A stretch of 64,000 nucleotides of DNA from Marinifilum breve (GTDB lineage: Bacteria > Bacteroidota > Bacteroidia > Bacteroidales > Marinifilaceae), in NCBI RefSeq assembly GCF_003202155.1, contig NZ_QFLI01000001.1, positions 310,001-374,000 of the forward strand. Direction: 5' to 3'. This document shows positions 24,108 through 34,560 of the stretch, in pieces. The notes beneath the pieces are model-generated. The model did not search any database, was not told where the DNA came from, and saw nothing but the letters and a program-made list of their open reading frames with translations. The first letter of the stretch is position 1, and every line of letters starts with the position of its first letter. Position numbers and translations under genes: made by a program.

Positions 24108-26459
24108 TTAGTTCAAAATATATTTAAGGAAGGTGAAATGTTTCTTGATGTTTTCATTTCCCTTTTCAGCTCGTTTGATCGAAATATTCTTAATAGATTC
24201 TAATTCTGCTTTGATGTCAGCCATGATTAAATTATTAAAAACATGACCACCTTTATCAGCATTATCTTTCAATAGTTTTTGCAGGCCTTTTACATATTCC
24301 ACCTGCATATTTCTCATCCAGTCTGTTTGTTGCTTTTTAGTCGATACATTAAATAATCTATCAGTAATGTCTGCTAAATATTCACCTACTGTATATGGAT
24401 CTTTTGATTCAGTTGTGCATGTATACATTCTAACCAAAACAGCTCTGTTCAACAGGTCATTAATCTTTTTTCCTTGTGCTGTAATGATCTCACGGTCCAG
24501 ACCTCCCAATCTTTTCTCTAAATCCTCACTCTTCATCCATTCAAATTGAGACAGCAATTCATCCATGATATAATCCAATGCTTCCTTTTGTTTGTCGCGA
24601 CTTACCGCTACATATTTTTCAGGATGCGTTCTATTGGTAACATCAAATTCGTAAACACCACCCAATCTGGCCTCAGCATGTTTAAAGTACCTGTTGTACT
24701 GTTTGATTACTCCTTCGTACATCCAGCGCAGATGTTTATCTCCTAGCTCTTCAGCAGCCGACCATTCAATCAGGTTCTTCATGATTTGCTTCGTATTTGC
24801 TGCTCCATAACGACTGGCTTTTATCACATCATTACCCAATGATTCTGTTAATGCAGAAGGATCTAGTGTTCCATCGCCCATACCGTTTTTAGCACCAAAC
24901 AGGTACATATCATCTTGACTGCGCTCCTCGAACCACTTGTTTAAGGTTGCTTTTTCTTCTTCTGGTGTATTCGCATTATAAATAGGTTGGTATGCCCATT
25001 TAATGGCAAAATAATCGTACACTCCCAATAAAGGAGGAGTTAAACTCACACCTTTGTCTTTAGGTTGAGCGATGTAATTATTTCGAGCATAATCCATAAT
25101 TGAAGCTGCAGTTCCATATTTCTTTGTGAAACTTGCAGAACGTAATGAGTCTACAGGAAAAGCATAGGATGCACGGTAGTTGTGTTTCATTCCCAAACAG
25201 TGTCCAATCTCATGTGCAGCAGCGTAACGAATTAACTCTCCCATAATTTCATCAGAAACATCATTCATATTTCCTCTAATGGCAGGATCGTTTGCAGCTG
25301 TTTGTGAAAAACGCCATTGGTACAATTTGCTAATTACATTGTGATAAAATAGCACATCTCCTTGTAGAATTTCTCCTGAACGAGGATCAATCCAGTGGTT
25401 ACCCATTGCATTGGCCTTTTCTGTTGTAATGTATCTAAAGCAATTGTTTGTAAAGTCGTTGGCATGGAAAGAAGTATCGTTCACAGGATAATCCTTAGCT
25501 AGGATCGCATTCTTGAATCCAATTTTCTCAAATGCCTTTTGCCAATCTTCAATACCAGCCTTAATATATGGTTTCCATTTTTCAGGAATAGAATTGTCTA
25601 CGTAAAATACAATTGGTTTCTTAGGTTCAACCAATTTACCATTCTTATGATTTTGAATGTCTTCTTTTTTAGGTTCTAATCTCCATCTTCTAATATATGA
25701 GTAGCTTTCCACATCCATATAGTCAGATGATAATTCTTTTCTTACTTCTTCGTAGTAGTTAATTTGTGAACTCGCTAAACGAGGACGCATAGGTTCTTTG
25801 GGAAGTAAAACAATTGAGCGGTGCAATGAACACATAAATTGACTACGTTTTCCAATAAACGCCATTTGAGTTACAATTTCAACATTGCCAGCATAAGCTC
25901 TGGCACTTGTTGTTTTTGTAGCTTCCGAAATTAATTTCCCTTTACTTCCTCCTCCAAAAGGAGAAATTTGAGGGATTTGTGCAGCAAAGAATTTTGTAAC
26001 ATCAATTACTGAGGCACTATTCTTTGTGTTTCTTGCTTCCTTCTTGAAAGCAGTATAAATGGTTTGAACATTGTTTCGATCGTATGAAATACTGATTGGA
26101 TCTTCAGCATTCATTACTTTTTCAGTATTAATTACGTGCAGGTATACATTTTTATCATCCTGGCTGAATCTTACCAAAATTGGGTTGTGCATCATTTGAC
26201 CTGCAACAGCACTTTTTGTAGAACTTATTTCCTCTACCCTACTGCCAATTAACAAATCTCTCCCCATAATGCTATCGGGAATTTCAAGCCACAGCTTACT
26301 GTCGCTTAAATGAGTGCTAATAAATCCGCTATCGCTTACTTTAGCTTTGTTTATCAAAGCCTGGTACTTTTTAGCTAATGCTGCATTATTCATTTGTGCA
26401 CTTGCCGAAAAGCTTAGTGCAAGAATCAATAAGAGAAATGATAATTTAAATCGAAACAT
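24108..26459 (-). CDS. Secreted zinc metalloprotease, DUF5117/DUF4953 (metzincin) type
   Basis: 783 residues with a signal peptide (SASA-QMN). Domain order follows the large Bacteroidota family: a short DUF5118-like N-terminus, a DUF5117 beta-rich domain (about 80-280) and a zinc-binding catalytic domain with AAHEIGHCLGMKH, H416-E417-H420-H426, a metzincin HExxHxxGxxH motif. A Met-turn candidate lies in SIMDYARNNY. Probably periplasmic or surface-exposed and cutting proteins to peptides; members often sit in SusCD loci. The catalytic residues are intact. It is the fifth gene of the operon, 90 bases after the lipoprotein gene. Confidence 0.92.
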   Translation of the reverse strand: MFRFKLSFLLLILALSFSASAQMNNAALAKKYQALINKAKVSDSGFISTHLSDSKLWLEIPDSIMGRDLLIGSRVEEISSTKSAVAGQMMHNPILVRFSQDDKNVYLHVINTEKVMNAEDPISISYDRNNVQTIYTAFKKEARNTKNSASVIDVTKFFAAQIPQISPFGGGSKGKLISEATKTTSARAYAGNVEIVTQMAFIGKRSQFMCSLHRSIVLLPKEPMRPRLASSQINYYEEVRKELSSDYMDVESYSYIRRWRLEPKKEDIQNHKNGKLVEPKKPIVFYVDNSIPEKWKPYIKAGIEDWQKAFEKIGFKNAILAKDYPVNDTSFHANDFTNNCFRYITTEKANAMGNHWIDPRSGEILQGDVLFYHNVISKLYQWRFSQTAANDPAIRGNMNDVSDEIMGELIRYAAAHEIGHCLGMKHNYRASYAFPVDSLRSASFTKKYGTAASIMDYARNNYIAQPKDKGVSLTPPLLGVYDYFAIKWAYQPIYNANTPEEEKATLNKWFEERSQDDMYLFGAKNGMGDGTLDPSALTESLGNDVIKASRYGAANTKQIMKNLIEWSAAEELGDKHLRWMYEGVIKQYNRYFKHAEARLGGVYEFDVTNRTHPEKYVAVSRDKQKEALDYIMDELLSQFEWMKSEDLEKRLGGLDREIITAQGKKINDLLNRAVLVRMYTCTTESKDPYTVGEYLADITDRLFNVSTKKQQTDWMRNMQVEYVKGLQKLLKDNADKGGHVFNNLIMADIKAELESIKNISIKRAEKGNENIKKHFTFLKYILN

Positions 26460-26549
26460 TTGTTATTATTTAGAATTGTGTGGGTTGTTTCTGTATTAAA
26501 GTGAATGGGTAAAAGTGATCGGCATCAGCCGATCACTTTAGTACTTTGT

Positions 26550-28115
26550 CTAGTTAGTATGCTCTTTATAATAATTGAATCTTAACTGAATAGTATAAGT
26601 ATCACCTTCTTGTTTTAGAATATACTTTTCATTGGTATCATCCTTTGTAAAACTAGGATCAGTACAAGTAAATTTTAAATCAACAAACACTTCGCCAGTT
26701 GTTAGATTATATGTTCCAACAGATTTATGAATTTGAACCTCAGCTGGAGTTACATATGCCGACTGTGAAAGATCACCTTGTGTATTTCTTGAATCTTCAT
26801 ACCAGAAAGAATATTTCTCAGTAACACCCTCAACATCTTTTTCGATTGATTCTGTCCAACTTGTCATTTCCAAACCATCCTGAAGATTATACAAAGTAAT
26901 AGTCTGTTCTGGAATAATCGCAGTCCCCTGAGTTGCATCAGCATCTACAGTTACAAATCGCACCCAACCCTTTTCGGTTGTAATTAATTGCTGTCCATAT
27001 TTAGCTAATCTTGGGAAAAACTTTCTAAGTGCGAATAAATCCCCGCCATTTTGAATTTCATATCTTTCCTGTTCAGCAATATTTACTCGACTATAACCTA
27101 TTTCTTTTTTATAAGTATTGATAACTTCCTTCCATTGATTCTCATCATTCTCATTCTTGGCGAAATAATTACTTGATGACATTGAAGCATAATCATTATC
27201 GGTAGTATTAAAGTAATAAGATCTTACTCTATAACCTTCAATATTACTATTACGTGGATCTGGATTCGCACTTCCTCCAGCGAAATAATAATTGTACTTA
27301 TTAGTTGTATTGAACCATGCAGAGAAATCAACCTGTGGATCAACTGCGTTTAATGAAACCGAATTTTCAGTTGCTTTTACAGCGTAATCAGTTACCGATG
27401 GAATAGCGAAACCAAAAGTTGCTGTTTTATCCATACCTACATTACCTGTATATTTCATTGTTACTGTAAAATCTGCCCCATAAGTTCCAGCAGGAATGGT
27501 AATTTCATTGTTGATCAAACCTGCAATTTCAAAATCAGTATCTTCAACTAAATCACCATCAATAGTCAATGGAATCACAAGATCAGTAGCAAATGTTTTG
27601 CTTAGGCCAACAGTAATGGTTTTTACTTCTTCCATGTATGGATTGGTAATAATATTAGAAGTAGAGAACGAAACCTCCGGAGCATCAGATGGAGGATTTG
27701 CATTATCCACAATTGTAATGTTTACATCAGAAGGTGTATCTAAATCGTAAGCCGTTCCTGGCTGCAATTCAATAATTAAATTTTTATTTGCTTCAATAGC
27801 AGTAACATTAATCGGAGTTACAAAAATATTTGCTGAAGTTTTATTCGCTCCGATTGTTACGGTTCTAGCTATTTCCTGAAAATTAACTCCTTCAACAGCA
27901 GAACCTGTTAATTTAACACCAACAGAATACGCAACTTCAGTCGGAGCATCCGCATTTACTTTTACAATTAATGCGGAAGTCGCGGTTTCTGAAATTTCTG
28001 CAACTTCAGCTGTAATTGATAATTTAGGAATTACAGGATCATCATCACTACTACAACTTGCAACTAAGATTGCAGCAACCATTAGCCATAATAGGTTTAA
28101 AAAATTTTTCTTCAT
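26550..28115 (-). CDS. Surface lipoprotein with Calx-beta-like repeats
   Basis: 521 residues with a lipoprotein signal (LVASC, Cys21, then SSDDD, the acidic tract typical of surface-exported Bacteroidota lipoproteins). Two Calx-beta or Ig-like domains follow (about 32-140 and 146-255, with EGVNFQEIARTVTIGAN and EDTDFEIAGLINNEITIPAG), then a unique domain (about 260-520). The position after SusC-SusD suggests a surface ligand-binding lipoprotein that hands material to the SusCD transporter. The unique C-terminal domain was not recognised. Confidence 0.8.
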   Translation of the reverse strand: MKKNFLNLLWLMVAAILVASCSSDDDPVIPKLSITAEVAEISETATSALIVKVNADAPTEVAYSVGVKLTGSAVEGVNFQEIARTVTIGANKTSANIFVTPINVTAIEANKNLIIELQPGTAYDLDTPSDVNITIVDNANPPSDAPEVSFSTSNIITNPYMEEVKTITVGLSKTFATDLVIPLTIDGDLVEDTDFEIAGLINNEITIPAGTYGADFTVTMKYTGNVGMDKTATFGFAIPSVTDYAVKATENSVSLNAVDPQVDFSAWFNTTNKYNYYFAGGSANPDPRNSNIEGYRVRSYYFNTTDNDYASMSSSNYFAKNENDENQWKEVINTYKKEIGYSRVNIAEQERYEIQNGGDLFALRKFFPRLAKYGQQLITTEKGWVRFVTVDADATQGTAIIPEQTITLYNLQDGLEMTSWTESIEKDVEGVTEKYSFWYEDSRNTQGDLSQSAYVTPAEVQIHKSVGTYNLTTGEVFVDLKFTCTDPSFTKDDTNEKYILKQEGDTYTIQLRFNYYKEHTN

Positions 28116-28199
28116 CTTGTTAATAGATTTTTGGTTATGGTTGGATCTTCCCAGGGGAATCGGAAAGATCCTTTATTAAAATTATTTATCTCTCAATGT

Positions 28200-29630
28200 T
28201 TAGTATCCTGGATTTTGCTCCATCCGATCATTGAATTCAATCGCATCCTCAGGAATAGGTAGAACAAACAAATTATTTGGATAGTCAATATTTATATTCT
28301 CACGTGCATTACAATCTACACGGCGCAAATTTCTTCCCATTCTAGCAATATCAAAAAATAGATGCCCCTCGAAGGCCAATTCTCTTCTTCTCTCGTTAAA
28401 AAGTTCTTCATCCAAAGCGAATCCAGATAATTGTAGATTTTCAGCATTAGGGTTGGCACGTTTGCGAATCACATTCAAATCGGCACGTGCTTGAACCTCA
28501 TCTCTAACTGGTAAATTTAAAGAAGCCTCAGCACGAATTAGGAACATTTCAGCTAAACGAAGAACAGAAATGTGATTGTCTTGATCAGCAAACTCAATCC
28601 ATTTTTTAGTTAACTGAGCTTCCATTTGAACATCAAACAAATCACCTCGCACATCTCCTTCATCATATAAATCAATAATATCATTTGACGGAAGTAAGAA
28701 TAAGGAAGTACGGGCTTCAGAGATTCCAATAATATCTGAAAGTGGAGCACCTATTTTTCTACCACTATTATCTACAATAAATATATCTTCGCGAGTTGGA
28801 TTTTGCTTTGTAAATGATTCTACAAACTCTGCTGTAGAAAGTAAAGAAACCTCTCCATCTTCAATTACTTTTGTTGCATATAGTCTTGCTCTCTCCCAAT
28901 CTCTTTTGTACAAGTACACCCTTGCTAATAAAGCTTGTACTGCAAGTTTAGACATATATGCTTTAGTATAGCTTGCTCCTTCAACACCAATTGCGGTGCC
29001 TAAATTTTCCTCAGCATAAACTAAATCTGCAATAATATTCTCATAATTATCAAATAGCAAATCACGAGCAACCAATTCATCATATCTTATATTTCTATGC
29101 ATATAAGCAACGCCTAGGTGCTGTGCATTTGAAGTGTATGAATAAGGTTGTGCATAAAAACGAGTTAAATCAAAATGTACCATTGCTCTGATAGCTTTTG
29201 CTTCGGCCTCAGCTTGTGCTTTTTCTATCTCAGTAGCATCTTCAGCACTTTCAATGTTTTCGATTACATTATTCGCATAGCTAATTACTCTATACAAATG
29301 CTTATAAAAATCACTCATGTAATCACTCTCACCTTTTACAGTATGTGTAAACTCAAATGATGGGAGATAATTATATGATTTTGAATTCGCAAAAGAAATA
29401 TTATTCACCTTAAGGTTTCCTCCTTTAATTTCAGGAGTAATAATCATATCTTTTCCATAATAACTTGCGTTTCCTAACTCATAATATGTTCCATTAAGTG
29501 CCTCATCTACTCCATTCAAAGTTGAGAACAACTTATCGTTGGATATTTTGGTTTCATCTTCAATATCCAGAAAATCAGAACACGAAGACAATCCCAAAAC
29601 CAATATTCCTATGTATATGATATTTTTCAT
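28200..29630 (-). CDS. susD: SusD/RagB-family outer-membrane lipoprotein
   Basis: 476 residues, lipoprotein signal (LGLSSC, Cys17, SDFLDIE). SusD landmarks are the TPR-like helices (NDKLFSTLNGVDEALNGTYY), the middle YTKAYMSKLAVQALLARVYL and the C-terminal RRRELAFEGHLFFDIARM, LFVLPIPEDAIEFND and ending. SusD proteins form the lid on the SusC barrel and bind the ligand. This one is on the short side, closer to RagB-type peptide binders than to large glycan binders; together with the peptidases in the operon this suggests peptides rather than sugars. Only 27 bases separate it from susC. Confidence 0.92.
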   Translation of the reverse strand: MKNIIYIGILVLGLSSCSDFLDIEDETKISNDKLFSTLNGVDEALNGTYYELGNASYYGKDMIITPEIKGGNLKVNNISFANSKSYNYLPSFEFTHTVKGESDYMSDFYKHLYRVISYANNVIENIESAEDATEIEKAQAEAEAKAIRAMVHFDLTRFYAQPYSYTSNAQHLGVAYMHRNIRYDELVARDLLFDNYENIIADLVYAEENLGTAIGVEGASYTKAYMSKLAVQALLARVYLYKRDWERARLYATKVIEDGEVSLLSTAEFVESFTKQNPTREDIFIVDNSGRKIGAPLSDIIGISEARTSLFLLPSNDIIDLYDEGDVRGDLFDVQMEAQLTKKWIEFADQDNHISVLRLAEMFLIRAEASLNLPVRDEVQARADLNVIRKRANPNAENLQLSGFALDEELFNERRRELAFEGHLFFDIARMGRNLRRVDCNARENINIDYPNNLFVLPIPEDAIEFNDRMEQNPGY

Positions 29631-29657
29631 TTTGTATCTTATTATTTAGATCACTAA

Positions 29658-32657
29658 TTAAATTCCAAGTTTTAACTGAAATGCAAATGTTCTGGATTGT
29701 GGGAATGGATAGCGATATTCTGCCAAACCATTTCTACCTGATTTGCTATCATCTTTATACCATGTATAAACATTTGAAACATTTACTCCTACTGAAGCAT
29801 TTGCCAATTTTACCCTTTCACAAAGGGTTCTTGGAAAATTGTAATTAAGAGAAATAGACTTTAACGCAATATTCGTTTGATCAAATAGATAACGTGAACT
29901 ATTTGGATTGTGTGAAACATCATAGGCCAACCTTGGGATATCAGTAATATCACCTGGATTCTGCCATCTATCCAAGAGATTTACACTTTTATTATAAATG
30001 TCCAAGCTTTTCACTTTTTCCATATCGCGAGCAGGATATGGCATCATTTTATTTGCCCCGTACTCATATGAAATCATAAAGTTTAGATTGAAACCTTTAT
30101 ATCCAAAACTATTAGAGAATCCACCAGAAAAATCAGGATCACTTTTACCTATAATGGTTTTTTGCGAATTACTATTATTACTTAAAAGGCTATATTCTTC
30201 TGTAATCACTCCCTCTTTTGTATACCACATAGGATTTCCATTATCTGGATTTACTCCGGCATACTGGTTACCCATTATTAATGAAGTAGATTCCCCAACT
30301 ATAAGTGCAGCATTTCCTGAAGTAAATTGATCAGCGTAAGCAGATAATTTATCTAGCTTATTCTCATTAAATCCAATATTGAAATTCGATGTCCATTTTA
30401 ATGGACCTAATTTAATATTGTTTGCTTTTAATGTAAATTCAAAACCAGAGTTAGTAAAATCAGCAGTATTTACGGAAATATTATTCCAACCCGTTTCTGG
30501 TGATACATTTAATGATAATATCCCATCTTTGGTTTTGTTGTTATAATATTCAGCCTCAAATTTTAATTTTTTTAGAATTTTAGCAGTTAAACCTACATTA
30601 AACTTCCAAGAAGTCTGCCATCCCAAATCTTCGTTTGCTGCAGCATACGGACTTGCTATAATTTTTCCATTATAACTTGAACTAATACCATAGCTATATA
30701 ATCCTCGTGCTGAAAATGATCCAACCTTAGCATTTCCTAACTTACCATACGATGCTTTTAACTTTAAGAAGTTAACAACATCATTCTCCTTCCAAAAGTT
30801 TTCTTTGGAGATAGTCCATGATCCTCCTATTGAAGCAAAGTTTTCCACTTGTTGATCACCACCAAAGTATGAAGAAGCATCAGATCGATAATTAATAGAA
30901 AGGAAGTATCTCTTCTTAAAATCATAATTAAATCTTCCATAATATGATCTCGTAGCATCCTCACCTTCAGTCGCTCTTACTTTACTATATTCATCTTCTG
31001 GTGCTAGTCCTAATACTTTGATTTTCTCTGTAAGTAAATTGGTTTCGTAAGCTGTAGTACTTGATCTTTCCTCATGCTTTAACTGAATACCTGCTGTGGT
31101 ACTAAAGGAGTGATTCTTATACTCCCCATTGTATACCAATTGAGTATATGTAACCCAGTTGTTATTTTCTTTTCTGGTCTCTTTAATTCTACCACCATCA
31201 TCTTCTCCTCTACCATTTTCCTTAGAATAGAAAGTAAACTGCTTCGTGTTGGTATAATCCAAACCAAACATACTTTCTGACCTTAAGTTTTTAGATAAAT
31301 TAATATTAAGCTTCAAACTATTGTTAGTGTAGAATTTATCAGATTCATTAATATTTTGATCTAAATCAGCTAGTGGATTAGCATAGAATTCAACCATTGT
31401 ATAATCACCATTCTCATCATAAACTGGAATGTTTGGTTTAAATGCATAAGTAGCAAAAGCTGCATATTTATCCGACTTAAAAGTAGTTATACCTCCGGCA
31501 TATGATAAACGAATACCCTTTGCTAATTCAGCATCTATACTTAAACGAGAGGTTATACTCTCCGAATCATTTCCTTTAGTTGTAGTCTCATTGTCTTTGT
31601 AACCCAAAGAAAGACGATAAGTTACCTTATCGGATCCACCGGAAATACTCAAGTTCGTTTGATGCGAAATGGAATTTTGAAGAGTTAAGTCTTTCCAATT
31701 GGTGTAAATATCAGTACTACCAATTTCTTCTGCAATTCTTTCTTCAGAATAATCTGTTGAATTACGATACCACTCAGATGCTAATTCAACGTACTGATCT
31801 GTATTTAAATATTTAATTTTATTAATAGGACTGCTTAGTAAAGTTTTATGTGATAATGAAACTCTCGTTTTTCCCTTCACTCCTTTTTTTGTAGTAATAA
31901 TTACAACACCATTTGCTGCATTAGCTCCATAAATAGCAGCTGCCGAAGCATCTTTCAAAATGGATACGGATTCAATATCCTCAGGATTAATCAATGCCAA
32001 TGGGTTGATTTTAATTTGTTCATTAGCAGAAGATCCACTAGGATCATCAATATTTGGATTTAACGCATCTAATAAGGGCACTCCATCCAAAATATACAAT
32101 GGTTCACTTGATGCTGTAATGTTTGATCCCAAATCAGGCAAAGAGTTGTTACCACGTATACGTACTCTTACCGGGCTATTTGGATTTCCATCATCAGATT
32201 CCAAATACACACCAGCAACCTGTCCTTCCAACATTTGGTCAACACTTTGTGCATTAGAGTGTTTTAATAACTCATCAGATTTAACTTGCTCTACCGAACC
32301 AACAACTGCTTCTCGTGATTTCACGCTACCGTAACCAAGTACAACAACCTCGTTCAACTTTTGGTCAGCTGATTTTAGTTTTACATTAATCACTTTCTGT
32401 CCATTTACAGGAATAAACTGAGTTTCATATCCAATAAACGAAAACATTAATTCAGCATTAGCTTTGCTTACTTTCAAATTGAATTTTCCATCGAAGTCTG
32501 TTGTTACTCCATTGGCGGTTCCTTTTTCAAGCACTGTAACACCAGGTATGCCAAGTTTATCACTTGCATCGGTTACCGTCCCTGTCACCATCAGCCCCTG
32601 CGCAAAAAGCTGGAACTGAAGCAAAACAAGAAGTGCTATTAAATAAATTCTTACCAT
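29658..32657 (-). CDS. susC: SusC/RagA-family TonB-linked outer-membrane protein
   Basis: 999 residues: signal peptide (to about 19), carboxypeptidase-regulatory-like domain (about 23-100, GTVTDASDKLGIPGVTVLEK), plug with the family signature (RVRIRGNNSL, EPLYILDGVPL, ESVSILKDASAAAIYGANAANG), then the barrel ending in FAFQLKLGI. No extra N-terminal signalling (STN) domain is present, so it is not expected to talk to an anti-sigma factor directly. It is the second gene of the operon, 31 bases after the polyferredoxin gene. Peptide import is inferred from the neighbours. Confidence 0.94.
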   Translation of the reverse strand: MVRIYLIALLVLLQFQLFAQGLMVTGTVTDASDKLGIPGVTVLEKGTANGVTTDFDGKFNLKVSKANAELMFSFIGYETQFIPVNGQKVINVKLKSADQKLNEVVVLGYGSVKSREAVVGSVEQVKSDELLKHSNAQSVDQMLEGQVAGVYLESDDGNPNSPVRVRIRGNNSLPDLGSNITASSEPLYILDGVPLLDALNPNIDDPSGSSANEQIKINPLALINPEDIESVSILKDASAAAIYGANAANGVVIITTKKGVKGKTRVSLSHKTLLSSPINKIKYLNTDQYVELASEWYRNSTDYSEERIAEEIGSTDIYTNWKDLTLQNSISHQTNLSISGGSDKVTYRLSLGYKDNETTTKGNDSESITSRLSIDAELAKGIRLSYAGGITTFKSDKYAAFATYAFKPNIPVYDENGDYTMVEFYANPLADLDQNINESDKFYTNNSLKLNINLSKNLRSESMFGLDYTNTKQFTFYSKENGRGEDDGGRIKETRKENNNWVTYTQLVYNGEYKNHSFSTTAGIQLKHEERSSTTAYETNLLTEKIKVLGLAPEDEYSKVRATEGEDATRSYYGRFNYDFKKRYFLSINYRSDASSYFGGDQQVENFASIGGSWTISKENFWKENDVVNFLKLKASYGKLGNAKVGSFSARGLYSYGISSSYNGKIIASPYAAANEDLGWQTSWKFNVGLTAKILKKLKFEAEYYNNKTKDGILSLNVSPETGWNNISVNTADFTNSGFEFTLKANNIKLGPLKWTSNFNIGFNENKLDKLSAYADQFTSGNAALIVGESTSLIMGNQYAGVNPDNGNPMWYTKEGVITEEYSLLSNNSNSQKTIIGKSDPDFSGGFSNSFGYKGFNLNFMISYEYGANKMMPYPARDMEKVKSLDIYNKSVNLLDRWQNPGDITDIPRLAYDVSHNPNSSRYLFDQTNIALKSISLNYNFPRTLCERVKLANASVGVNVSNVYTWYKDDSKSGRNGLAEYRYPFPQSRTFAFQLKLGI

Positions 32658-32688
32658 AGACTTGTTATTTATATGATTTTAGTGTGGG

Positions 32689-34560
32689 TTAGTTTGTAAG
32701 TTTAAATTTGTAAGGATTAGTTACCTGCTCTGTATCTCCGTTGGTATAAACCAAAGTCATTTCAGGTTGACTCATCCAGTTGATAATATCTTGTGGTTCT
32801 ACCATATCCTGAATGTAGAAGAAGCGAACAGTTGGTTGTGCTTCATAATCTGCATGAATTCCAACTACTCCTTTATATCTTTTAGCAACGTGATTAGATA
32901 ATTCCTTAAACTTGTTCTCGTTTTTAGGGAAATCTTCCAACACAAGCATTACCGATCTTAACTTTTCTCTTGGATAAGACTTAAAGTTGTTAAATGTTGC
33001 TTTGTGTTTCTTGAAAGCTCTTTTCATTAAACCAATACCACTAATTGGCACATTTGATTTAACAACATCCTTAACTTCGAATGGATAGCTTCTTCTGTGT
33101 TTGATTGTTGTGATTAAGTTTTCAATTTTTGATTCGCTCATATTTGCATCACAGAATGCCAATAATCTAATCTCAGTATCAAATTGAGTCTCCAACTGGT
33201 AAACATCTTCATCTTTAAGAGCCTCAGCCATGATCTTCAAATCAGCCTCTGTAAGATATTTAGCAACACGAAGTTTGTGAACTGTCAACGGCTGATCTAA
33301 TTGTGGAGCTTTCACAAATTGTTTTGATCTTGTGTAAAGCATTTTTCTAATGCTCAGCTCATCAATTTTTGTTGTATCATATGTAATTTCTGCTTTGTGA
33401 TCACTGATGTAAGTATTCACGGCCAAAACACCATCCACTTCACTCATCTGACGCACAAATCCCATAGAACTACTAAAGCAAGTCAAATGACTCATATGAT
33501 TAATAGTAAACTCTTTCGACTTCGCCATTTCTTCGTTGCTTCCCCAAGCTTTAGAAACAGTTGGCAAGTTATATTGACTTGCAATTAGCAATCCAGAGAC
33601 GAACAATACCACCACCAATACTGAAGGCAACCATTTCACGTTCATCTTTTCGTTTAACGTAAGTGCACCATCTTTCGGACATGCAGCAACACAATCACCA
33701 CATAGGTTACAATCAGGATGTTTTACCATTTCAAGATCGGCAACATCAATACCTTGCGGACAGGTTCTTGAACACAAACCACAATCGACACAAGTATGTG
33801 TGTGACGAGTAATTTTTAAAACAGATTGTTGTTTTGTATCAATTTTAAGAATCTCCAAAGCGTATCCTACCAAGCAGATAATTCCAACAATAATGCTGAT
33901 ATCAACACCTACTTCGAAAAAGTACATTGAAGACAATACTGCGACAACAACTCCAACACCAATCCAATACTTGAAAATGTTAGAAATTGCTCCAAGCGGA
34001 CATAAGTATTTACACCAGAACAATCTGAAAATAATTGAACCTAGAACAAATACAGAAATAGAGATTGTTGCAAACAAAAAGTTTACTCTGTGTCCAAACA
34101 TGGTAACACTACCATAGAATGGATCGTATGTTTTGCAGAATAACTCTCCGGTTTCAAGAGTAATTGTAAGTGTGAAAAATAAAAGAATGTATTTTAAACT
34201 TCTTAATACTTTATCGGTAACACCATTAATATCTCTTCTGATTTTAAATTTATCAGCTACTTTTCCAATGGCTTCTGAAACTGTACCTAATGGACATAGG
34301 TGACTACAGAACAATTTTCCAAGAACTAATATGCAGAATATAAATATTGCTCCAAGTACCATTTGTGTTACGGTCATGTTACAAGCAATAAGACCATCTT
34401 TCATTAAAGTAAGAATGGCTTGGATTCCCCCCATCGGACAATAAGTCTCAAAATCGACTACACTTAAGCCTACTTGATTTCCAATAAAGAATAGGATAAT
34501 CAGAGAAAGAACAGAAAACTGTAAAATATTTCTGAATAGGCTAACTCGTTTTTTACTCAT
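32689..34560 (-). CDS. Membrane polyferredoxin (NapH/CcoG-like) with C-terminal HMA-like domains
   Basis: 623 residues. The first 240 hold about six membrane segments with the NapH/NosR-type cysteine motifs C41-P, C85-x3-C89-P and C183-x3-C187-P. A double [4Fe-4S] ferredoxin follows (C257, C260, C263, C267 and C284, C287, C290, C294), then another membrane segment (about 310-328). From 350 on there is a fold that looks like a heavy-metal-associated domain (HLTCFSSSMG, GVLAVNTYISDHKAEITYD), with C361 but Ser364 in place of the second Cys of CxxC, and a second weaker copy (about 430-490). It begins the SusCD-peptidase operon. Electron transfer to a metal or cofactor at the membrane is likely; the partner is unknown. 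Confidence 0.82.
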   Translation of the reverse strand: MSKKRVSLFRNILQFSVLSLIILFFIGNQVGLSVVDFETYCPMGGIQAILTLMKDGLIACNMTVTQMVLGAIFIFCILVLGKLFCSHLCPLGTVSEAIGKVADKFKIRRDINGVTDKVLRSLKYILLFFTLTITLETGELFCKTYDPFYGSVTMFGHRVNFLFATISISVFVLGSIIFRLFWCKYLCPLGAISNIFKYWIGVGVVVAVLSSMYFFEVGVDISIIVGIICLVGYALEILKIDTKQQSVLKITRHTHTCVDCGLCSRTCPQGIDVADLEMVKHPDCNLCGDCVAACPKDGALTLNEKMNVKWLPSVLVVVLFVSGLLIASQYNLPTVSKAWGSNEEMAKSKEFTINHMSHLTCFSSSMGFVRQMSEVDGVLAVNTYISDHKAEITYDTTKIDELSIRKMLYTRSKQFVKAPQLDQPLTVHKLRVAKYLTEADLKIMAEALKDEDVYQLETQFDTEIRLLAFCDANMSESKIENLITTIKHRRSYPFEVKDVVKSNVPISGIGLMKRAFKKHKATFNNFKSYPREKLRSVMLVLEDFPKNENKFKELSNHVAKRYKGVVGIHADYEAQPTVRFFYIQDMVEPQDIINWMSQPEMTLVYTNGDTEQVTNPYKFKLTN

